DNA from: Thalassotalea sp. PS06
GTDB taxonomy: Bacteria; Pseudomonadota; Gammaproteobacteria; Enterobacterales; Alteromonadaceae
Direction: 5' to 3'
Assembly (NCBI RefSeq): GCF_007197775.1
Contig: NZ_CP041638.1
Coordinates: forward strand, 930,001-994,000
DNA: 64,000 nucleotides
How positions within the stretch are numbered: the first letter of the stretch is position 1; each line of letters begins with the position of its first letter. The notes beneath the pieces were generated by a model, which did no database searches, was not told the DNA's origin, and saw only the letters and a list, made by a program, of their open reading frames with translations. This document shows, piece after piece, positions 27,677 through 36,246 of this stretch. The position numbers and the translations under genes were made by a program.

Positions 27677-29334
27677 TGCTCTTCACCTTCTTTTGGCTGC
27701 TTACTGGCATCGGCAAAACTGATGCCACCAAATGGCGCCAGAATATTCCCTTGTACGGTCTCAATTTTAGCCTGTGCCCTTTTCGCATGGGCAATGGTTA
27801 ATAGCGGCAGCTCTTCAGCAAGCAACTCCTGAGCCTGTAAGTAAAACTGACGACGTTTGCGGTTATCTCGGGTTAACAGGGCTTTAGCAAGCAATTCATC
27901 AAATTCCTGGTTACACCAAAAACTACGATTACTACCAGAGCGAGCACTGGAGCAACTCAACAATGGCGAAAAGAAGTTGTCAGGATCGGGATGATCTGCG
28001 GCCCAGCCGATTAGTACCGATTGATGTTCTCCATCGGCTAATTTTCTTAAAAAGGTTGCCCACTCATAAGTAATGATATTGACATTGATGCCGACTTTCG
28101 CGAGATCTGAGCGGATAAGCTTTGCCATTTTCATGGCATTAGGGTTATAGGCGCGTTGTACCGGCATTGCCCAAAGATCCAGGGTAAAGCCCTGGCTGAG
28201 TCCGGCATCGTCGAGCAGTCCTCTGGCTTGTTCGGGCGAGTAGGGTAATAGTTCACTGGGTTTTTGATATGCCCAGGAAGCGCTAGGCAAGAGTGAATGA
28301 GCAATCTCAGCCTGGTCATAATACACGGCATTGATTATCGCCTGGCGGTTTATCGCTAAAGATACCGCTTTTCGAACTACCGGATTATCGAATGGTGGCT
28401 TGGCGGTATTAAACGCCATAAATGCCACATTAAATGAGGTGACTTCTTCTAACCGTAAATCATCGCGGCTGCGTATTTCCTGTGGTGCGATTGGGTACGA
28501 AATAACATCGCATTCATGGGTCAATAGTTTGGTCAGGCGGCCAGTGTTATTCGGGGTAATGTTGTAGATTAACTTTTCGATTGCTACGTCATGAGCCCAG
28601 TAATTGTCATTACGTTGAAAACGAATCAAAGCGTTACTGCGATATTCTCGATACATGAACGGACCGGTGCCGATTGGCAGTGAATCTAACATAGGTAGCA
28701 TGCCAGGGTAATCTTCGGCGAGTAGCTGGTCGGCGTATTCTTTGGAGAGTATCACCGCAAACGGGGCGCCAACATTCGATAAAAATGACGAATTTGGTCG
28801 GGTCAGTTTAAAGCGAACCGTGTAGTCATCTATCTTTTCGATATCCCCAACAAGCTGTGAGAAATTAATGCTTTGGAAGAAAGGGAAGTTGCCACGTACA
28901 GATTTATGAAATGGATTGTCTTTATCGAGAATGCGCTGAAAACTGAAAATGACGTCATCAGCATTGAGATTACGAGTCGGGGTAAAATAGCGGGTGTCAT
29001 GGAATTGCACGTCTTTACGCAAATAAAAGGTGACCATGGTCCCGTCATTGGTAACGTGCCAGGACCTGGCGAGTGATGCTTCTAATTGGTAATTATCTGG
29101 ATTAAATTCGATGAGTCGGTTATAGAGTTGCCGGGTTGTTGCATCTATGGTGGTACCGGAAGTGACTAATTGTGGGTTAAAGGATGTAGGTGATCCCTCC
29201 GAACAATACACGAGACCATCGGCAAAAATTGATTTTTCATAATCTACGGGTTCGCATGCGCTGATGAGAACTATCATCAGCACCATAAAACCGGCAGAAC
29301 GAATTGTTAACAGGTTATGACTCATCACTGTCAC
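27673..29334 (-). CDS. sapA: Peptide ABC transporter substrate-binding lipoprotein SapA
   Basis: This 553-aa periplasmic solute-binding protein (SBP family 5) ends its signal in LISACEP, a lipobox, so it is probably lipid-anchored. The body has the family pattern ending with substrate-lobe sequences such as PIGTGPFMYREYRSNALIRFQRNDNYW. The start at 29334 lies within the 3' end of pspF (20-base overlap); an internal ATG at about 29325 is also possible. Because it overlaps pspF, the two are probably one transcript, so Sap expression may depend on the pspF promoter. Confidence 0.92.
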   Translation of the reverse strand: MTVMSHNLLTIRSAGFMVLMIVLISACEPVDYEKSIFADGLVYCSEGSPTSFNPQLVTSGTTIDATTRQLYNRLIEFNPDNYQLEASLARSWHVTNDGTMVTFYLRKDVQFHDTRYFTPTRNLNADDVIFSFQRILDKDNPFHKSVRGNFPFFQSINFSQLVGDIEKIDDYTVRFKLTRPNSSFLSNVGAPFAVILSKEYADQLLAEDYPGMLPMLDSLPIGTGPFMYREYRSNALIRFQRNDNYWAHDVAIEKLIYNITPNNTGRLTKLLTHECDVISYPIAPQEIRSRDDLRLEEVTSFNVAFMAFNTAKPPFDNPVVRKAVSLAINRQAIINAVYYDQAEIAHSLLPSASWAYQKPSELLPYSPEQARGLLDDAGLSQGFTLDLWAMPVQRAYNPNAMKMAKLIRSDLAKVGINVNIITYEWATFLRKLADGEHQSVLIGWAADHPDPDNFFSPLLSCSSARSGSNRSFWCNQEFDELLAKALLTRDNRKRRQFYLQAQELLAEELPLLTIAHAKRAQAKIETVQGNILAPFGGISFADASKQPKEGEEQ

Positions 29335-30406
29335 TACTATCCAACAAATTGTACTTTTTCAAATACCCACGTAGTTGATGATACGTTAATTCCAGGGCCT
29401 GAGCTGTTTTTTTCTGATTGAACTGATTTGCTGCCAATGCATCTTTAATTAATTTGATTTCGTAATGTTGAGAAAGGCTTTTCAAAGAAACCGGATATTC
29501 GACAGTTTCTGCAACCTCATGAGGTGCAGGCTTGGTATCATTGACGCTTGTTAATGCCGCGCTTTCCTGAGCCGGTGGCGCGCTAACCTGACGGTCTGCG
29601 GTTTTCACCCTGGCGGCTGGACGGTAGGGCGACTCAAACGGATCGATAACTAACGTATTGACAGGAATATGCGGATTATTGTGACGATAAACGCTGCGCT
29701 CAACCACATTCTTCAATTCCCGGATATTACCAGGCCAATGGTATTCTAACAGCGCACGTTTGACTTTCTCATTGAAGCCGGAGAAAAGTTCGAATTCTAA
29801 TTCCCGGGCCATATTAATCGCAAAATGTTCAGCAAGAATGAGAATGTCTTCCTGGCGTTCTCGAAGCGGTGGCAGGGTAATTACGTCGAAGGCAAGACGG
29901 TCCAATAAGTCAGCCCGAAATTCACCTTTATCGGCAAGTGTTGGTAAATCTTCATTGGTTGCGGCAATTAACCGTACGTCGGTTTTAATGGTACGTGAGC
30001 CACCAACCCGTTCAAATTCTCCGTATTCGACAACCCTTAATAACTTTTCCTGGATTAAGCCGGATGTATTGGCAAGCTCATCAAGAAACATGGTACCGCC
30101 ATCGGCTTTTTCAAACCGTCCTTCATGGCGTTTGCTGGCGCCAGTAAACGCGCCGCTCTCGTAACCAAACAATTCACTTTCTAACAGGTTTTCATTAAGC
30201 GCAGCACAATTAAGCTTAAGGTAGTTTTGATCCCAGCGCTTAGACAGGTAATGCAAACGCGCCGCAACCAGCTCTTTACCGGTTCCGCGCTCGCCAATTA
30301 ACAGAACCGGTTTCGACAAAGGTGCAACTTGAGATATGTGCTCAAGTACTTCGAGAAAACTATTGGACTGGCCAATTAAATTGTCCTGTTGTTTAAAGCG
30401 ACTCAT
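29315..30406 (-). CDS. pspF: Psp operon transcriptional activator PspF
   Basis: This sigma-54 enhancer-binding protein activates pspA in response to membrane stress and is held inactive by PspA. It has no receiver domain; the AAA+ domain starts near residue 8, with Walker A GERGTGKE and the sigma-54 contact loop ESGAFTGA. A helix-turn-helix of the Fis type sits at the C-terminus (KKTAQALELTYHQLRGYLKKY). An unusual Ala/Pro-rich linker lies between about residues 240 and 300. At 363 aa it is slightly longer than E. coli PspF (325). It is divergent from pspABC. Confidence 0.94.
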   Translation of the reverse strand: MSRFKQQDNLIGQSNSFLEVLEHISQVAPLSKPVLLIGERGTGKELVAARLHYLSKRWDQNYLKLNCAALNENLLESELFGYESGAFTGASKRHEGRFEKADGGTMFLDELANTSGLIQEKLLRVVEYGEFERVGGSRTIKTDVRLIAATNEDLPTLADKGEFRADLLDRLAFDVITLPPLRERQEDILILAEHFAINMARELEFELFSGFNEKVKRALLEYHWPGNIRELKNVVERSVYRHNNPHIPVNTLVIDPFESPYRPAARVKTADRQVSAPPAQESAALTSVNDTKPAPHEVAETVEYPVSLKSLSQHYEIKLIKDALAANQFNQKKTAQALELTYHQLRGYLKKYNLLDSSDSDES

Positions 30407-30431
30407 GATCGTCCTAATTATTAGTTTATTT

Positions 30432-30446
30432 CACTAACAAATAGTG
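30432..30446 (+). promoter_or_regulatory. Possible PspF enhancer site
   Basis: CACTA and TAGTG, in CACTAACAAATAGTG, make a short inverted repeat between the divergent pspF and pspA genes, upstream of the sigma-54-like promoter. Position and symmetry suit a PspF binding site; the match to a consensus was not tested. Confidence 0.35.
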
Positions 30447-30530
30447 TATTTTATTAAAGCGTCACAGAGAAGTTTTTTTTATCTTTTCTTTAACCCTATG
30501 AAAAACAGGGGGTTGCAGAGTTTTTTAAAG

Positions 30531-30547
30531 TTGGCATCAATCATGAA
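30531..30547 (+). promoter_or_regulatory. Possible sigma-54 promoter of pspA
   Basis: TTGGCATCAATCATGAA places the conserved GG of the -24 box (TGGCA) with the expected spacing before a weak -12 box (ATGA instead of TTGC). It lies about 80 bases before pspA, where a PspF-dependent promoter is expected. Confidence 0.45.
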
Positions 30548-30627
30548 TAATAATACCCAGTCATTCGTTATTTATGTCATAAATGGCGAAATTGAAACAA
30601 CTAAATCAATAAAATGAGGTAATCATT

Positions 30628-31326
30628 ATGGGTGTTTTTTCAAGATTTACAGATATTATCAACTCTAACATCAATAGTCTGTTGGACAAGGCTGAAGATC
30701 CAGAAAAAATGGTGCGCTTAATCATTCAGGAAATGGAAGATACCCTGGTTGAAGTTCGTTCCTCATCAGCGAAAACGTTAGCAGACAAAAAAGAGCTGAC
30801 TCGTCAACTATCTAAACTGCAGGCCGATGCTGAGCAATGGCAACAAAAAGCTGAGTTAGCATTAAGCAAAGGTCGTGAAGATCTTGCAAGGTCGGCTCTG
30901 GTAGAACGCAAGAAGTGTGAAGAGGCGGCAGCGTCTTTAAGCGATGAGCTCGGTCACTTTGATGATCACATCGCAAAGCTTCAGGATGAAATTGCTCAGT
31001 TACAGGAAAAACTTGCCGATGCGAAAGCGCGTCAGAAAGCTATCGTACTGCGCGGTAAAACCGCATCTTCACGTCTTAAAGTGAAGAGCAAACTCGATTC
31101 TGGCAAGGTAGATGATGCGCTGTCACGTTTCGATCGCTATGAGCGTAAAATTGATGACTTAGAAGCTCAGGTTGAATCTTACGACTTAGGTTCAAAATCA
31201 CTGGCGGACGAAATCGCAGAGCTGGAAAAAGACGAAAGTGTAGATAGTGAACTGGAAGCACTGAAAGCGAAACTTAGTCCGAAAAAGAAACCGGCGGCGA
31301 AAAAACCAAGCACCACTAAGAAGTAA
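30628..31326 (+). CDS. pspA: Phage shock protein PspA
   Basis: PspA is a peripheral membrane protein of the ESCRT-III/Vipp1 family that stabilises damaged inner membrane and inhibits PspF. The 232-aa protein begins MGVFSRFTDIINSNINSLLDKAEDPEKM, the classic amphipathic start, and is nearly all coiled-coil helix. It ends with a Lys/Pro-rich tail (SPKKKPAAKKPSTTKK) not usual for E. coli PspA (222 aa). A GAGGTAAT ribosome-binding site precedes it. It is first in pspABC. Confidence 0.96.
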   Translation: MGVFSRFTDIINSNINSLLDKAEDPEKMVRLIIQEMEDTLVEVRSSSAKTLADKKELTRQLSKLQADAEQWQQKAELALSKGREDLARSALVERKKCEEAAASLSDELGHFDDHIAKLQDEIAQLQEKLADAKARQKAIVLRGKTASSRLKVKSKLDSGKVDDALSRFDRYERKIDDLEAQVESYDLGSKSLADEIAELEKDESVDSELEALKAKLSPKKKPAAKKPSTTKK

Positions 31327-31352
31327 TCTGGTTTTAGAAAAGGAGAATTATC

Positions 31353-31580
31353 GTGGAAGAGTTATTAATGGTACCAATCATCCTGTTTATGGCTATTGTC
31401 GCGCCTATCTGGTTGGTTCTGCACTATCGCTCAAAGCGGCAAATTAGTCAGGGGTTAACAGAGGACGAGTATCAGCAATTATCAGAGCTTTCTGATCTAG
31501 CCGACAAAATGGCGGCGAGAATCAAAACTCTGGAAGCGATTTTAGATGCTGAAACCCCTGATTGGAGGGATAAGGTATGA
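31353..31580 (+). CDS. pspB: Phage shock protein PspB
   Basis: A 75-aa inner-membrane protein: one N-terminal helix containing FMAIVAPIWLVLHYRSK, then a cytoplasmic coiled coil (ELSDLADKMAARIKTLEAIL). It acts with PspC to sense stress and draw PspA to the membrane. The start is GTG at 31353 after a GGAGAA ribosome-binding site. It overlaps pspC by 4 bases. Confidence 0.93.
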   Translation: MEELLMVPIILFMAIVAPIWLVLHYRSKRQISQGLTEDEYQQLSELSDLADKMAARIKTLEAILDAETPDWRDKV

Positions 31581-32008
31581 GTAAGGGCAGAGGCGAATTA
31601 TTTCGCGATCCGCAAAAAGGCAAGCTAGGTGGCGTATGTGCCGGTATTGCTGACTATTTTGGCTGGGAAACCTGGTTAGTGCGGATTTTAGTGGTCTCTG
31701 GTGTACTTTTAGGAATGGGCTGGTTTGTAATTTTGTATATTGCAGGTTGGTTTATCCTGGATAAAAAACCAAACCGCAAATCTGCCAGTGAGATTCACGA
31801 AAACTTTAAGCAAAAGATTGAAGAAGACGAAATCGTTAATGAACACATTAAGGTTAAGTCGAGAATCTGGCAATCTGGTGAACCACCAAAGCAGGCGTTT
31901 CGTGACATCCGTACCAAGTTCCATACTCTGGAAACACAACTGCAGAGCATGGAGCGATACGTGACTTCTGCGGAATTCACCGTTTCACGCGAAATCAATA
32001 AGTTATAA
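31577..32008 (+). CDS. pspC: Phage shock protein PspC
   Basis: A 143-aa protein with the PspC domain near the N-terminus (LFRDPQKGKLGGVCAGIADYFGWETWLVRI) and a membrane helix (about residues 40-62). A cytoplasmic or periplasmic coiled C-terminal half follows. It works with PspB as the stress-sensing membrane pair. No pspD or pspG-like gene follows; a terminator lies at 32013-32039. Confidence 0.94.
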   Translation: MSKGRGELFRDPQKGKLGGVCAGIADYFGWETWLVRILVVSGVLLGMGWFVILYIAGWFILDKKPNRKSASEIHENFKQKIEEDEIVNEHIKVKSRIWQSGEPPKQAFRDIRTKFHTLETQLQSMERYVTSAEFTVSREINKL

Positions 32009-32012
32009 TGTA

Positions 32013-32039
32013 AAAAGCCAGGAACAAGTTCCTGGCTTT
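32013..32039 (+). terminator. Terminator after pspC
   Basis: AAAGCCAGGAAC and GTTCCTGGCTTT form a perfect stem with a short loop, just after the pspC stop codon. The T run is short. Confidence 0.75.
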
Positions 32040-32127
32040 GTGATTTCACAACTACGCTAGCATTTCTTTTCAACACTATTTTTTTCACATACATTAAATA
32101 GTTAGTCCCTAAGCTCAAAATTATTCC

Positions 32128-33570
32128 ATGGCAATCATTAATCGAAAAAAACTGTCTGCGCTGAAACATAAAGTGCAGTCCACCGCCAGTGACCTGTTAA
32201 ACCGCAGTCTGGATCAGCACGTTAATCTTGCCGTGACGGGTTTGAGTCAAAGTGGGAAAACCGCTTTCATCACCTCGTTAGTGAATCAACTAGTGAATGA
32301 AGGGCATGGTAAACCGTTAAGTTTTTTCAATGCCGTCCATGAGGGCCGGTTTATCGCCGCGAAACGCGTACCACAACCAAACTTACAAATCAGCCGCTTT
32401 GATTATGATGCGGGTATGGCAAAACTTGGTGAGGAAGAACCGCTATGGCCTGAGCCTACTCGCAGTATTTCACAAATTCGTTTAGCGATTCGCTATACAC
32501 CTCAAGATTCCATGCTTAAATATGCGTCGCAAATGTCGACCTTATATTTAGATATTACCGACTACCCGGGTGAGTGGTTATTAGATTTACCCATGCTCAA
32601 GCAAAATTACCGTCAATGGTCAGAATATATGACTGAGCTTTTGACCTCTGAACCCCGCTTTGCATTTGCTGAAGCATTTTTGAAAAAGGTTGAGCAGATA
32701 GACCCTCTCGCGGCTTTGGGCGAAAAAAAGTTGGCGGAATTGGCACAAGAGTACACCGCATTGTTGTTGAGATACCGTCACGAACTTGGGCTGTCGGTGA
32801 TTCAACCGGGGCGCTTTATTCTGCCGGGAGAGCATCAAGGGGCACCAATTTTGCAATTTGTACCTTTTCCATTTTTCGACCGCTTGTCCGAACAGGACAT
32901 AAGCAATGCTGATCAGCAAAGCCTGGTGAAAATGTGTGAGGCAAGGTATCAGGAATATCGGGATGCCATTGTTGGCAAATTCTACAAACAGCATTTTGTG
33001 AATTTTGACCGCCAGATTATTCTCGCTGACTGCCTGACACCGTTAACCAATGGTCCAATGGCGTTTAACGATTTACAACAGGCTATTGCCTTAATCATGG
33101 AAAGTTTTTCTTATGGCAAATCGAATATTCTCAGACGCTTATTTGCACCTAAGATAGATCGTATTCTGTTTGCGGCGACAAAGGCCGATCATGTTACCAG
33201 TGATCAACACCAGAATATGACGACACTGCTTGAACAGGTGATTATCAAGGCGAAAAAATTACTCAGTTTTGATGGTATCAAAATGAAAACCTTATCGATT
33301 GCCTCGATACAATGCACTGAGCAAGGCAAGAGTGAATATCAGGGTAAAGAGCTGCCGGTATTAAAAGGCAAGCGTCTTGATAACAACCAAGTTATCACTT
33401 TGTTTCCAGGTTCAGTACCGGCAAAGTTACCGCAACCAAGTTTCTTCAGTCAGAATACCTTTAACTATATTCAGTTTAAGCCGATGCAAGCGGTTGATGA
33501 GCATCAGGCGTTGCCTCACATTCGCCTTGATCAGGTATTGCAGTTTTTATTGGGAGATAAACTGAAATGA
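32128..33570 (+). CDS. ycjX: YcjX family P-loop protein
   Basis: A 480-aa DUF463 protein with a P-loop, GLSQSGKTAF, near residue 37-46, and a Walker-B-like LDITDYPGEWLLDLP. The family is widely found beside psp genes and is thought to belong to the Psp response, but its reaction is unknown. It overlaps ycjF by 4 bases, so the pair is co-translated. It lies about 90 bases after the pspC terminator and may have its own promoter. Confidence 0.92.
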   Translation: MAIINRKKLSALKHKVQSTASDLLNRSLDQHVNLAVTGLSQSGKTAFITSLVNQLVNEGHGKPLSFFNAVHEGRFIAAKRVPQPNLQISRFDYDAGMAKLGEEEPLWPEPTRSISQIRLAIRYTPQDSMLKYASQMSTLYLDITDYPGEWLLDLPMLKQNYRQWSEYMTELLTSEPRFAFAEAFLKKVEQIDPLAALGEKKLAELAQEYTALLLRYRHELGLSVIQPGRFILPGEHQGAPILQFVPFPFFDRLSEQDISNADQQSLVKMCEARYQEYRDAIVGKFYKQHFVNFDRQIILADCLTPLTNGPMAFNDLQQAIALIMESFSYGKSNILRRLFAPKIDRILFAATKADHVTSDQHQNMTTLLEQVIIKAKKLLSFDGIKMKTLSIASIQCTEQGKSEYQGKELPVLKGKRLDNNQVITLFPGSVPAKLPQPSFFSQNTFNYIQFKPMQAVDEHQALPHIRLDQVLQFLLGDKLK

Positions 33571-34598
33571 GCCAGTCCGATAAATTTAAACAACCTGATT
33601 TTCAGCAACAGATATTATTTTCCAATAGCGATACAAAATCGCCCGAATCTGAGCAACCTGACACTCCTGTGATCTTACCGGAAGAAGCCTGGCAGGCGGT
33701 GGATGAAATCTTTGAAGACCACGAACAAGAGCTGCCGAAAAAACGACCGAATTGGCTATGGCGCATTGCCGGTGTCAGTTTTGCCGGCGTTGTGACTTAT
33801 GAACTAGTGGATTTTTTTATATCCGGTTTTGCCTCTTCACCTTTGATCACCGGTGTATATGCGTTACTTGCCGGTTCCATTGGCACTATCGCATTGTTAA
33901 CCCTATTCAAAGAACTCAAAGGCTTGCGTCAATATCGCCGTCAACAAAACTATCAACATCAGGCCGAAGCATTTTTACAGCACCAGGGGCAGGGTGATAG
34001 TCGCAAGTTTTGCCAGAGCGTTACGCAACGACTGCCAATCGATAGTGTTGAGACCTTGCATCAACAGTGGCTGGATAGCCTCAGTGAGCATTTAAATGAT
34101 GAAGAAGTCGTTACCCTTTATTCAAGGCAGGTTTTATCGGAAGTAGATAAACAGGCGATGGAGCAGGTAGCTAAATTCTCTAGCGAAGCGGTTGTGCTGG
34201 TCGCCATTAGCCCCATTGCCCTCGTCGATATGATGGTACTATTGTGGCGTAATCTGCGAATGCTCGATAAAGTTGCCGGGTTATACGGAATTCGCCTTGG
34301 TTATTGGAGTCGAATTAGCCTGATTAAGCAGGTATTCGTCAATATGGTTTATGCCGGTGCCAGTGAAATCATTGCTGATATCGGTGTAGACATGCTGGGG
34401 GTAGAAACGTTAGGTAAACTTTCGACCCGCTTAGCACAAGGTCTGGGGGCCGGTATGCTTACCGCGAAACTCGGTATTCGCACCATTAAATTATGCCGTC
34501 CGGTTCCCTTTGTGGAAAATCCTCCGGGCATAAAGCAAGTTCGTCGCCAGATAGTCGGGCAAGTCAGGCAACTAATGAGCAAAGCGGCTGCAAAATAA
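33567..34598 (+). CDS. ycjF: YcjF family inner-membrane protein
   Basis: A 343-aa protein of the TIGR01620/DUF697 family. An acidic N-terminal region is followed by two membrane helices near residues 70-115. The C-terminal half contains ISPIALVDMMVLLWRNLRMLDKVAGLYGIRLGYWSR, the typical DUF697 stretch. Its partner is YcjX, translated in overlap. The role is unknown beyond association with membrane-stress genes. Confidence 0.92.
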   Translation: MSQSDKFKQPDFQQQILFSNSDTKSPESEQPDTPVILPEEAWQAVDEIFEDHEQELPKKRPNWLWRIAGVSFAGVVTYELVDFFISGFASSPLITGVYALLAGSIGTIALLTLFKELKGLRQYRRQQNYQHQAEAFLQHQGQGDSRKFCQSVTQRLPIDSVETLHQQWLDSLSEHLNDEEVVTLYSRQVLSEVDKQAMEQVAKFSSEAVVLVAISPIALVDMMVLLWRNLRMLDKVAGLYGIRLGYWSRISLIKQVFVNMVYAGASEIIADIGVDMLGVETLGKLSTRLAQGLGAGMLTAKLGIRTIKLCRPVPFVENPPGIKQVRRQIVGQVRQLMSKAAAK

Positions 34599-34989
34599 TA
34601 TCGGTGTGCGGTAGTCTTACCTACTTGGTTGATAAATTGGTTGAAGGCGAATTCATTAACCAGGCAGGAATATCAACAATCAGGCCTAAACCGGGTTAAT
34701 AAATTATCGAAAACTCGCGCATGCTTGCAAATCCAGAAACCTGATAACTGCTGGTTTTACAGGCGCTTCAGTGTGGTGTATCTAATTCCTTACAGCCTAT
34801 AAAAATCATCAAACCCAATTCGTTTCTCTTCTAATCGGACATTTCTTACTATTAAAGCATAAAGTCGCAAACCCCCTGTATCTGCTGAGATCCTTAGATC
34901 TCAGTTATAAACAAAATAATTCGATACCTCAGGAGGTTTGCCAATAAACCTGAAACATCAGGGCAACAAGATAGGAATAGAAGTTTAAT
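34599..34989. other. 391-base gap upstream of phhA
   Basis: I see no gene. A perfect palindrome CTGAGATC-CTTA-GATCTCAG lies at 34885-34904, and an AGGTTT/AAACCT inverted repeat near 34933-34952 overlaps the leader. A TTTACA half-site near 34755-34760 is the only TyrR-like trace. Confidence 0.45.
34885..34904. promoter_or_regulatory. Palindrome in the phhA leader
   Basis: CTGAGATC and GATCTCAG form a perfect 8-bp inverted repeat around CTTA, about 85 bases before phhA. It could be an operator or an RNA hairpin. It has no T run. Confidence 0.4.
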
Positions 34990-35793
34990 ATGGCTAAGAA
35001 CACAAAATATGTGTCAAAAGCAGCCGACGAGAATGGCATTATTAGCTGGACCGAACAAGAAAATCGGATCTGGCAAAAGCTTTATGCGCGACAAATAGAC
35101 TGTATCCAGGACAAAGCTTGTCAGGAATACCTGGACGGCTTGGCATTACTGGATTTACCCACCGACCGCGTACCACAACTTGAGGAAGTTAGTAAGGTAT
35201 TGAGACAAACGACCGGCTGGCAGTGTGCCCAGGTTCCGGCGTTAATAGGATTTGGCGAGTTTTTTAAACTACTTTCCGAGAAAAAATTTCCGGTCGCCAC
35301 CTTTATTCGTAGTGAAGAGGAATTCGATTACTTACAAGAACCAGATATTTTTCATGAGATATTTGGCCATTGTCCTTTATTAACTAATCCGGCGTTTGCC
35401 AACTTTACCCAGACATATGGCCAGTTAGGCCTGAATGCCAGTAAAGAAGACCGGGTATTTTTAGCCCGTCTATACTGGTTTACGGTAGAGTTTGGGTTAT
35501 TGCAAACCGAGAACGGTTTAAAAATTTATGGCGGCGGTATTTTGTCCTCTCCCGGCGAGACACAATACGCGATGCATGATGAAAGCCCGTTGCGCAAACC
35601 TCTCGATGTGCTTGATGTATTGCGGACTCCGTATCGCATTGACATCATGCAGCCAATTTATTTCCTCCTGGAAAATATTAATCAATTGGACGATATCAGT
35701 AATCTGGACTTAATGGCGCTCGTAGAACAAGCCAAACAGCTTGGCTTACACGAACCATTATTTGCCCCAAAAATTATTCAACAAGCGAGTTAA
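34990..35793 (+). CDS. phhA: Phenylalanine 4-monooxygenase
   Basis: Iron- and tetrahydropterin-dependent enzyme converting phenylalanine to tyrosine. The 267-aa protein has the bacterial short form of the aromatic amino-acid hydroxylase fold, with the iron ligands in FHEIFGHCPLL (His, His) and a Glu further on in YWFTVEFGL. It lies 3 bases before phhB, so the operon is clear. The product feeds the tyrosine degradation genes at 38136-39826. Confidence 0.95.
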   Translation: MAKNTKYVSKAADENGIISWTEQENRIWQKLYARQIDCIQDKACQEYLDGLALLDLPTDRVPQLEEVSKVLRQTTGWQCAQVPALIGFGEFFKLLSEKKFPVATFIRSEEEFDYLQEPDIFHEIFGHCPLLTNPAFANFTQTYGQLGLNASKEDRVFLARLYWFTVEFGLLQTENGLKIYGGGILSSPGETQYAMHDESPLRKPLDVLDVLRTPYRIDIMQPIYFLLENINQLDDISNLDLMALVEQAKQLGLHEPLFAPKIIQQAS

Positions 35794-35796
35794 CTC

Positions 35797-36138
35797 ATGA
35801 CAGAACAATTAAAAACTCAGGTTTGTGAAGCCTGTCGCGCGGATGCGCCGAAAGTAAGCGAAGAAGAATTAGCACAATTAATCAAACAAATTCCAGATTG
35901 GGTTCCGGTCGTTCGTGACGACGTAATGATGTTAGAGCGTGAATACAAGTTTAAAAACTTCAAGCTGGCATTGGCATTTGCCAATCAAGTGGCAGAGCTT
36001 GCTGAAGCAGAATTCCATCACCCCTCGATTTTATTAGAGTGGGGCAAGGTGACAATTACCTGGTGGACACACGCGATTCATGGTCTGCACAAAAACGATT
36101 TTATTTGTGCCGCTAAAACCGACGAATTACTGTCCTAA
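35797..36138 (+). CDS. phhB: Pterin-4a-carbinolamine dehydratase
   Basis: Recycles the pterin cofactor of phenylalanine hydroxylase. The 113-aa protein has the PCD/DCoH pattern: [25 protein letters not shown] with its His residues, and [21 protein letters not shown]. It follows phhA by 3 bases. A terminator hairpin follows at 36174-36202, before tyrR. Confidence 0.95.
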   Translation: MTEQLKTQVCEACRADAPKVSEEELAQLIKQIPDWVPVVRDDVMMLEREYKFKNFKLALAFANQVAELAEAEFHHPSILLEWGKVTITWWTHAIHGLHKNDFICAAKTDELLS

Positions 36139-36173
36139 ATACCGTTACCACGACAATTTTAAGCAATCGAAAG

Positions 36174-36202
36174 AAAAAGCTCCCATGTGGAGCTTTTTTT
36201 TT
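36174..36202 (+). terminator. Terminator between phhB and tyrR
   Basis: AAAAAGCTCC and GGAGCTTTTT form a perfect stem around CATGT, followed by a run of eight or more T. The TyrR box begins at the end of the T run. Confidence 0.9.
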
Positions 36203-36219
36203 GTAAAATTTGGTTTACA
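36202..36219 (+). promoter_or_regulatory. TyrR box upstream of tyrR
   Basis: TGTAAAATTTGGTTTACA matches the TyrR consensus TGTAAA-N6-TTTACA at all twelve defined positions. It ends 27 bases before the GTG start of tyrR, so autorepression is the natural reading. Confidence 0.85.
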
Positions 36220-36246
36220 GTCAAAGCCCCCTTTAGGAATCGCAAC

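Noticed and set aside
34741..34760. A TyrR box upstream of phhA
   Set aside because: Only the TTTACA half matches; the other half does not.
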